A stretch of DNA of 64,000 nucleotides from Methanobrevibacter boviskoreani JH1 (GTDB taxonomy: Archaea; Methanobacteriota; Methanobacteria; Methanobacteriales; Methanobacteriaceae): NCBI RefSeq assembly GCF_000320505.1, contig NZ_BAGX02000013.1:22965-86964 (forward strand). The letters run 5' to 3'. The translations under genes and the position numbers were made by a program. Shown one piece after another: positions 58,405-64,000 of this stretch (position 1 is the first letter of the stretch; the number at the start of each line of letters is the position of its first letter). The notes under the pieces were generated by a model. The model saw nothing but the letters and a program-made list of their open reading frames with translations, made no database searches and was not told where the DNA came from.

Positions 58405-60066
58405 TTAAAAGTTGAATAAAGAAGTTTGAACAGTATTGTCCTTTTTCTTCTTAGTTTCAGATTCTTTATCCTCTTTTTTATCCTCTTTTAAATCATTGTT
58501 CTTACCTGAATCATTGCTTTTACTAGACTCTTTTGTTTTAGGCATAACTTCTTCATTTGATTTTTTACCAGTTTCCAATGATTCCTCTTTATCCTCTTTT
58601 TTAGGCTTTTCATTATCCTCTTTTAAATCATTGTTCCTACATGAGTTGCTGTTTTTATTAGATTCTATTGTTTTAGACTTATTGTCATTACTTGATTTTT
58701 TACTGGTCTTTAATGATTCAGATTCCTTATCTTCAATATCTTCCGTTTTTTTATCCCGATTAGAAGGTTGTGAGTTTTGATAATTTAAGGCAAATTCTTC
58801 CCTTTCCCTTTGACGTCTTTCGGCCCTTTCCTTTTCCATTTGTTTAATGAACTTTTTAGGAATTTTTTTCTTTCTAAACCTTTTAATCTCATTATCCTCA
58901 AGTTCTAGATAGGATGAAATTTCATATGCCGTTCTATCATCCTGAAACATGATTTCAAAATATGGAAACATGGAATATGCCACTTCCATGGAAACATGCA
59001 TCTTCTCAGACATCTTAATGGCAATATTGTCTCTTAAATTTCTTTTTCCCCTATATCTACCCATTTTTGCAAATGATTGGGGACTTTGAATCTTTGTAAA
59101 TTTCTTATATCTTTCATCCTTAGATAATGCTACTCCAAGGCCCATAAACTGAGTGGCATATTTCCAGTAGCCATAGTTTCTGGATTGCCTTGCACGTCCG
59201 AAGTATAAATCGGCCTCGGAAATAAAGTCATAAGCCTTTTTAATTTCCTCAGGTTTTTTATATTCCCTTGGAATATTTTCAGCTATAAACTCCATTACCA
59301 ATGTTGGATCCTCATCCACATACATATCCTGTTGGATATGATTAATGTTTTTACTTTTAAGAACCCTAGTTACTGCATTAATCAAGTTGGACTTGTCGTT
59401 TTTCTGTGAAACATTATCCAAATCCTCCATTGTTAGGGATTTACTTTCCTCACATAATGCCTGTAATGTGTTTATTGCTGAACGCATATCTCCGTTTGCC
59501 CTTTTAGACAACTCTTTTAAAGCATTAGAATCCGCATCAATTCCCTCATTCTTACAGATCTTTCTGAGACCTACGTTTATAGATGTGCTTCTTACTTTAC
59601 CCATTTTTATAACATGGGTTTTCTTTTTGATTGTTGTAAGTCTTTTGGAATAGAAATCGTTAGCCATCATAATCATTGGATGTTTGGTATTTTCAATGAT
59701 TTTATTAATGGCCCTTGAACCGCCACGGTCCTGATTACCTGTAATACCGTCTACTTCATCAAGAATAATTAATTTAGGATTATTGGAAAATAATGACTTT
59801 GTAGTAGTGGATTCTCCAATGGTATTCATTAAAATATCATATGAACGTTTATCACTTGCATTCAATTCAATATATTCACTGAATTCACGAGCAATAACCT
59901 GTGCAAATGTTGTTTTTCCAACACCTGGAGGACCTACAAGTAGTAAGCTTGGTTGTGGATTTCCTTCTTTCCATGCCTCAACCCATTCTTGGATTTCCTT
60001 TTTTTGTTTACCGTTACCTATAATCTCTTTAAAGGTTTGAGGTCTGTATTTATCTGTCCATTGCAT
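58405..60066 (-). CDS. rfcL: replication factor C large subunit
   Basis: This 553-residue clamp-loader subunit opens PCNA rings at primer ends. The AAA+ domain has Walker A GPPGVGKT at 45-52, [10 protein letters not shown] as Walker B and conserved sensor motifs. The collar domain follows to about 420. The tail of about 115 residues is Lys/Glu/Ser/Asn-rich, with two imperfect 40-residue repeats (each containing NNDLKED), and it ends in QTSLFNF, a PCNA-interaction (PIP) motif. AAGGGAAAA sets the start. It follows rfcS by 24 bp on the same strand, forming a conserved pair. Confidence 0.95.
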   Translation of the reverse strand: MQWTDKYRPQTFKEIIGNGKQKKEIQEWVEAWKEGNPQPSLLLVGPPGVGKTTFAQVIAREFSEYIELNASDKRSYDILMNTIGESTTTKSLFSNNPKLIILDEVDGITGNQDRGGSRAINKIIENTKHPMIMMANDFYSKRLTTIKKKTHVIKMGKVRSTSINVGLRKICKNEGIDADSNALKELSKRANGDMRSAINTLQALCEESKSLTMEDLDNVSQKNDKSNLINAVTRVLKSKNINHIQQDMYVDEDPTLVMEFIAENIPREYKKPEEIKKAYDFISEADLYFGRARQSRNYGYWKYATQFMGLGVALSKDERYKKFTKIQSPQSFAKMGRYRGKRNLRDNIAIKMSEKMHVSMEVAYSMFPYFEIMFQDDRTAYEISSYLELEDNEIKRFRKKKIPKKFIKQMEKERAERRQREREEFALNYQNSQPSNRDKKTEDIEDKESESLKTSKKSSNDNKSKTIESNKNSNSCRNNDLKEDNEKPKKEDKEESLETGKKSNEEVMPKTKESSKSNDSGKNNDLKEDKKEDKESETKKKKDNTVQTSLFNF

Positions 60067-60090
60067 ATTTTTCCCTTTATATAAAGAATA

Positions 60091-61041
60091 TTATAAAAAT
60101 TTAGCAAGTAATGATTCTAGTTGAATTCTTGGATTAGCACCTTCACGTATTCTAAAATCAGTATCTGCTATGTATTCTACAAGCCCAATATAAACTTCAC
60201 TGTCCATAATACCTTCAGTTGCTCTTCTTGTAACCTCCTGGTATATTTGAGTAATCATATCTTCCCCACTTGTACCATGTAAAATCATGGAATCTCTTAA
60301 AATGTCTCTAGCATTCATAAAGTCTCCAGCTAAAGCAGCAGTAATCATGTTTGATATATCTTCAGGTTTTGATTTGGAAATTACATCATATACAGAATCT
60401 TCAGTAATTTCCTCACCTTCGGTAGCAGCGGATTGTAATATATTAACTGATTTACGCATATCCCCTTCTGCAAAGTAAACGATTGTTTCAATACCCTTAT
60501 CAGTATAATTAAAACCTTCCTCATCACAGATATATTTTAATCTTTTGGTAATAGCTTCTCCTTTAATAGGTGCAAATCTAAAGATAGCACATCTTGATTG
60601 AATAGGGTCTATAATTCTTGACGGATAATTACATGATAAAATAAATGAAGCGGTTTTAGTATACATTTCCATTTCACGTCTTAATGCATGCTGTGCATCT
60701 TTAGTCATATTATCCACTTCATCAAGGAAGATTATCCTGAATGGAGCACCTACAGGTTTAAGTCTACAGAAATTTTTAATATTATTCCTTACCGTGTCTA
60801 TACCCCTTGCATCTGAGGCATTTAATTCTAAAAAGTTCTGTTTCCAATATTCTCCTAAAACAGCTTTAGCTAAAGCAAGTGCAGTAGTAGTTTTACCTAC
60901 ACCCGCAGGACCTGAAAACATTAAGTTAGGCATACTTTTTTCACTAGTATATTTTTTTAAACGTTTTACTATCTGATCTTGACCAACAACATCATCTAAA
61001 GTTTGAGGTCTATATTTTTCTACCCAAGGTCCCATCATCAT
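60091..61041 (-). CDS. rfcS: replication factor C small subunit
   Basis: This AAA+ clamp-loader subunit of 314-319 residues forms the ring with Rfc[18 protein letters not shown] opens the protein, followed by Walker [19 protein letters not shown], the SRC motif ([10 protein letters not shown]) with the arginine finger, and the collar domain. No intein interrupts it. The first ATG (61050) overlaps a GGTGA site; the ATG triplet at 61041-61035 is better placed, most likely the second or third ATG. It precedes rfcL in the same operon. Confidence 0.95.
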   Translation of the reverse strand: MMMGPWVEKYRPQTLDDVVGQDQIVKRLKKYTSEKSMPNLMFSGPAGVGKTTTALALAKAVLGEYWKQNFLELNASDARGIDTVRNNIKNFCRLKPVGAPFRIIFLDEVDNMTKDAQHALRREMEMYTKTASFILSCNYPSRIIDPIQSRCAIFRFAPIKGEAITKRLKYICDEEGFNYTDKGIETIVYFAEGDMRKSVNILQSAATEGEEITEDSVYDVISKSKPEDISNMITAALAGDFMNARDILRDSMILHGTSGEDMITQIYQEVTRRATEGIMDSEVYIGLVEYIADTDFRIREGANPRIQLESLLAKFL

Positions 61042-61050
61042 TTTCACCAT

Positions 61051-61685
61051 AAAAATATTAAATTAATTCTAATCAAATAAATATTATAAATTTTAATAAT
61101 CCAAATCAAATAAATCTATCTTTTTTTTAAATTATATTTAAATCAGTAAAATAATTTAAGAAAAAATAAATCTACAATCAATATATAATAATTTTAGATT
61201 TTATCAATTATAATATTATCTTTGTAATTTTATCTAAAGGTAATTTTAAAAATTAATTTAATTTCAGCAGAAGAAGAATATTACTAGTTAAAATCCATAA
61301 AAACCATCTTTAAAAATAAGATTATAATTGCTAATATCAAAAATTGTTTAACAAATAAATGAAGGATTTTAAGTAATATTTTTTTAATACCATACAATTT
61401 TAAAATACTAACAATTATAAAATATATTTGATAAAAAATCAAATACAATTTACTATATGGATTTTTGAATATTTAAAATATGTTGTCATATAAAAAAATG
61501 AATCAATGAAAATCCTAGATATTGAAGGTATAATTAAATCTAAAATTAATTTGGAGATTGGAAACAAAAATCAGTACAAAAAACAAGCTAATTTAATTGA
61601 AAAATAAGACAAGTAAAATAAAACTTAATAGCATGAAAATATTCTCAGATTAAATAAAAATTAAAGAAAAAGAAAATAAAAATAT
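61051..61685. other. 635-bp gap upstream of rfcS, nothing firm
   Basis: This AT-rich region carries the rfcS promoter (minus strand) near its left end and the ferritin terminator near its right end. A 33-codon frame (61506-61607) has no ribosome site and is not called. No repeats are seen. Confidence 0.4.
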
Positions 61686-62195
61686 TTATTCTTGAGGAAT
61701 TGGAGTGTATACCCTAGTTGCAAGTTCCTCATTAAGGGAATATAAAACTTGTGGATTACCGTCAGCCAATTTAAGTTTTCCTAAATTATCCATCGCATTT
61801 TCTTCTTCTTCAACTTGTTCATTAACATACCATTGTAAGAAATTATTGGTTGCATGATCTTTTTGTTCAATAGATAAGTCAACTAAATTATTAATTAGAC
61901 TAGTTACATATCTTTCATGTTTTAACACATGCTCAAATGCTGCTAATGGACTGTCCCATTCGGTTTGAGGTTCATCAATACTAGTTAAAGTAACTTTTGC
62001 TCCCCTTCTAATAATATAATCGAATAATTTCATTGCATGATCTCTTTCCTCTTGAGCTTGAACAGTCATCCAATTAGCAAATCCGTCTAGATTTTCTTCC
62101 TTAAAATAAGCAGCCATTGATAAATATAAATAAGCTGAGTAAAATTCTGCATTGACTTGTTCATTTAAACTTTTTTCCATAACTTCATTAACCAT
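61686..62195 (-). CDS. ferritin
   Basis: This iron-storage protein of 169 residues forms a hollow shell and oxidises Fe(II). The ferroxidase residues are visible in LNEQVNAEFYSAYLYLSMAAYF (Glu, Tyr) and QEERDHAMKLFDYI (Glu-x-x-His), with a third helix QWYVNEQVEEEENA. The frame begins at GTG (62204), which overlaps an AGGTGG site; the ATG at 62195 is therefore the start. Two rubredoxin genes lie just upstream on the same strand, together suggesting an iron and oxygen-stress group. Confidence 0.93.
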   Translation of the reverse strand: MVNEVMEKSLNEQVNAEFYSAYLYLSMAAYFKEENLDGFANWMTVQAQEERDHAMKLFDYIIRRGAKVTLTSIDEPQTEWDSPLAAFEHVLKHERYVTSLINNLVDLSIEQKDHATNNFLQWYVNEQVEEEENAMDNLGKLKLADGNPQVLYSLNEELATRVYTPIPQE

Positions 62196-62301
62196 ATATA
62201 CCACCTAGTTTAAAAAAAATTTAAAAAATAAAAATTATAAAGTCTAAATTAAATAAAAAATAAGGAATAAATTTAATAATTAATAATAATTAACAATAAG
62301 T

Positions 62302-62436
62302 TTATTCTTCAGCAAATTGGTCTTTACCTACACCACATACTGGACAAACATAGTCATCTGGTAAATCAGCAAATGGAGTACCTTCTGCATCTTCATCATA
62401 TCTGTAACCACATACTTTACAAACATATACAGCCAT
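62302..62436 (-). CDS. rubredoxin, 44 residues
   Basis: This small Fe(Cys)4 electron carrier has two knuckles: [11 protein letters not shown] at about 6-16 and [11 protein letters not shown] at about 31-41. Its acidic composition and the [12 protein letters not shown] segment are typical. GAGGTGAAA precedes the ATG. It was found by direct reading, being short for automatic calling. It lies 12 bp after the second rubredoxin gene and about 100 bp before ferritin. It probably donates electrons to oxygen-reducing or peroxide-reducing proteins. Confidence 0.93.
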   Translation of the reverse strand: MAVYVCKVCGYRYDEDAEGTPFADLPDDYVCPVCGVGKDQFAEE

Positions 62437-62448
62437 ATTTTCACCTCA

Positions 62449-62610
62449 TTATTCTATTAATTTAAACATCTTTTTAGGTGCTCCGCACATTGGACATTTA
62501 AATGCATCTGAAATCTCTTCCCATGGAGTTCCAGGAGCTATATTCTTTTTTTCGTCACCAACTTCTGTATCATATACATATCCGCAAACTTTACATTTGT
62601 ATTTTGCCAT
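62449..62610 (-). CDS. rubredoxin, 53 residues
   Basis: This is the first of two adjacent rubredoxins. The iron-binding knuckles are CKVCGYVYDTEVGD (about 6-19) and CPMCGAPKKMF (about 39-49), with the usual PGTPWEEI between. An AGAGGTGTAATC ribosome site supports the ATG. The spacing of the two genes (12 bp, with the second ribosome site right behind the stop) indicates one transcript. It differs enough from its neighbour to be an old duplication. Confidence 0.93.
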   Translation of the reverse strand: MAKYKCKVCGYVYDTEVGDEKKNIAPGTPWEEISDAFKCPMCGAPKKMFKLIE

Positions 62611-62948
62611 GATTACACCTCTAGATATAATTATGTTTTAATAGTATAAAACTTTTTTTGATGTATTCATTTATTTTAAAAAATAAAAGATGGTATTTTA
62701 TTAATGATTCTGAATCTATTTTAAAATAAAAATAGCATCAAATTGCTTTGTTAAAATTAACAAAAAAATAACATATTGAAAACAATTTTTGAACTATCCT
62801 CATAAATTTATAAAAGTCAAAAATAAAAAAATAGCTTTATTTAATTAAATGAAGTTCAAATCTTCTTTAAAAAAAGTTAAAAAATAAAAATATTTCTATT
62901 AATTAAAAAAAATAAATTGAAATAAAAGAAATTAAAAATAAAAGAATA
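62611..62948. promoter_or_regulatory. promoter region of the rubredoxin pair
   Basis: These 338 bp have no ORF. Leftward promoter elements for the rubredoxins should lie at about 62635-62660, where A/T-rich TATA-like sequence occurs. No defined operator is seen. Confidence 0.3.
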
Positions 62949-63353
62949 TTATTTTACAAGAAGAACAGGTACCTTGGATACCTCTAAAACCTTGGATGCA
63001 ACACTGCCTAATTTTTCACTATTGTATTTTTGTTTATCAAAGGAATTACCATGAGCACCAATAACAACTAAATCAGGATTGATTTTACATATCATTACCT
63101 TGAAATCTTTAATAGGATCAGCAGTTATAATATGCTCAATTACCATAACACCGTTTTCCTTACCTTTTGCTGTGATTTTATCAAGTACCTCACCGCCTTC
63201 ATCATCACCTAAAACAAAGGTGGTCTTTGCAGGATCAATAATATATAATGCCGCAACGTCACAATCATATTTTCGAGCAAGGTCAATTCCCATATCTATT
63301 GCCATATCTGCAGTTTTTGAACCATCACTAGCAATTAAAATTTTATCAAACAT
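62949..63353 (-). CDS. universal stress protein, UspA family
   Basis: This 134-residue nucleotide-binding alpha/beta protein has ILIASDGSKTAD at the start and the ATP-type motif VVIGAHGNSFDKQKYNSEKLGSVASKVLEVSKVPVLLVK at the end (Gly-x2-Gly-x9-Gly-Ser pattern), so it probably binds ATP. Its role is stress or metabolic signalling, not defined in methanogens. AAAGGG lies eight bases before the ATG. It is 44 bp after the ABC ATPase gene on the same strand. Confidence 0.9.
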   Translation of the reverse strand: MFDKILIASDGSKTADMAIDMGIDLARKYDCDVAALYIIDPAKTTFVLGDDEGGEVLDKITAKGKENGVMVIEHIITADPIKDFKVMICKINPDLVVIGAHGNSFDKQKYNSEKLGSVASKVLEVSKVPVLLVK

Positions 63354-63397
63354 TTTAAAGCCCTTTATTTAAAAATAAAAAATCAAAAAGAGGAGTG

Positions 63398-64000
63398 TTA
63401 GTTATCTTGACGTAGATAGTCTGCATGACAGAAATCAATAAATTTATCAACAAGTTGATCCATGTCTCTACTATCTTCCACAAGATTACCCTCATCCATA
63501 AAGATACCTCTATTGGATAATTCCTTCATAAACTCTGTATTATGTGAAACCATTACAATGGTTATTCCATATTCCTTACATAAGAGCTTTAAAGAATTAG
63601 AAACATCCCTTAAAGTAATAGGATCCAAATCACCAAATGGCTCATCTAATATCAATATATCTGGTTTTGAACAAAGTACAAGGGATAACATTGCACGTAC
63701 TTTCTGACCTCCGGATAATTCATAGGAGCGTCTATCAAGTACATCAATAGATAAATCTAAAAGATCAAAAATATCTTTAACCTCTTCTTTAACTTTTGTT
63801 GCAGGAAAACTTGGGAATAGATCATTTAAAATTTCAGGCATTATCCCAATTTGTTCCAATCTATGTTTTGCCTCATCCTCGTTTAAATCTGTAAGCAAAT
63901 ATAAGGAATCTAATATTTCATCAGATAAACCCTCTTCCTTAGCAATCTTCTTAGCATTTTCCACTATTTCATTATTCTTATATCCAAGTCTTGCAGCTAA
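63398..64000 (-). CDS. ABC-type ATPase, partial; resembles methyl-CoM reductase activating component A2
   Basis: This is the C-terminal part of an ABC ATPase; the frame is open to the right edge of the window, so the 5' part is missing. The GTG at 63964 is internal. Visible are the signature ELSGGQKVRAML, Walker B ILILDEPFGDLDP and the switch His in VMVSHN. The end of the protein (KFIDFCHADYLRQ) and the lack of a permease beside it recall AtwA, the double ABC protein that helps activate methyl-coenzyme M reductase. I treat that as a moderately supported guess; another soluble ABC protein is possible. Confidence 0.75.
   Translation of the reverse strand, partial: LAARLGYKNNEIVENAKKIAKEEGLSDEILDSLYLLTDLNEDEAKHRLEQIGIMPEILNDLFPSFPATKVKEEVKDIFDLLDLSIDVLDRRSYELSGGQKVRAMLSLVLCSKPDILILDEPFGDLDPITLRDVSNSLKLLCKEYGITIVMVSHNTEFMKELSNRGIFMDEGNLVEDSRDMDQLVDKFIDFCHADYLRQDN

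Noticed and set aside
61506..61607. 33-codon frame (MKILDIEGIIKS...) between rfcS and ferritin
   Set aside because: There is no ribosome site or promoter, and it is too short to separate from chance in AT-rich DNA.

Overview
The window is an AT-rich chromosomal segment of a methanogenic archaeon of the order Methanobacteriales, most likely a gut-type Methanobrevibacter or Methanosphaera. I cannot separate these two from the sequence alone. Archaeal hallmarks are the replication factor C pair, an Sm-like protein next to ribosomal protein L37e, the archaeal phosphopantoate ligase, GatC, Dph6, the ArfB-type deformylase, a PIN/KH ATPase and class III signal-peptide pilins. A methanogen assignment is supported by the component-A2-like ABC ATPase at the right edge. 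Intergenic DNA is long and very AT-rich. Many genes carry GGAGGTGA-type ribosome binding sites, while others look leaderless.

Layout, 0-18.5 kb: an M42 aminopeptidase; a 2224-residue DUF4011/superfamily-1 helicase/Vsr-like nuclease protein, possibly a single-gene defence factor, with a very long acidic insert; a CLC chloride transporter divergent from CTP synthase; a small type-IV-pilin cluster (prepilin peptidase, pilin-like protein, membrane protein); diphthamide ligase; then a two-gene unit probably concerned with coenzyme A. 18.6-31.4 kb: a surface beta-helix adhesin whose 5' end is damaged, UvrC, an aldo/keto reductase with ferredoxin motifs, two tandem hexapeptide acetyltransferases, a small coiled-coil protein, and a leftward amino-acid operon (asparagine synthetase, GatC, an ACT protein, homoserine dehydrogenase, and a phosphoglycerate-mutase-like protein that may be the homoserine kinase).

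31.9-42.6 kb: the sulfhydrylation route to homocysteine (metY and metX, the latter with a CBS pair), a bacterial-type RNase III, and at 37.6-37.9 kb four direct copies of TTTACACTTGAAA spaced exactly 60 bp apart. This is the 13-mer I remember as the Methanothermobacter Orc1/Cdc6 recognition box, so this is a strong candidate replication origin. It is followed by L37e/Sm-like, a PUA protein, ArfB, two low-complexity membrane proteins and a YigZ-family protein.

43-64 kb, nearly all leftward: a Ski2-like helicase with a zinc finger and a lysine-rich tail, thioredoxin reductase, HtpX with an inserted EF-hand loop, aryl-acid CoA ligase with its ACT partner, a TIM-barrel protein with the PIN/KH ATPase, hisI, hisS, aroE (rightward), a frameshifted conserved gene, rfcL-rfcS, ferritin with two rubredoxins (the last two too short for ordinary ORF calling), a universal stress protein and a partial ABC ATPase.

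Several genes have a good Shine-Dalgarno sequence but no ATG at the expected place (ATA, ATT, CTG). Two have single-base frameshifts within the first dozen codons next to T runs. These deserve direct verification.
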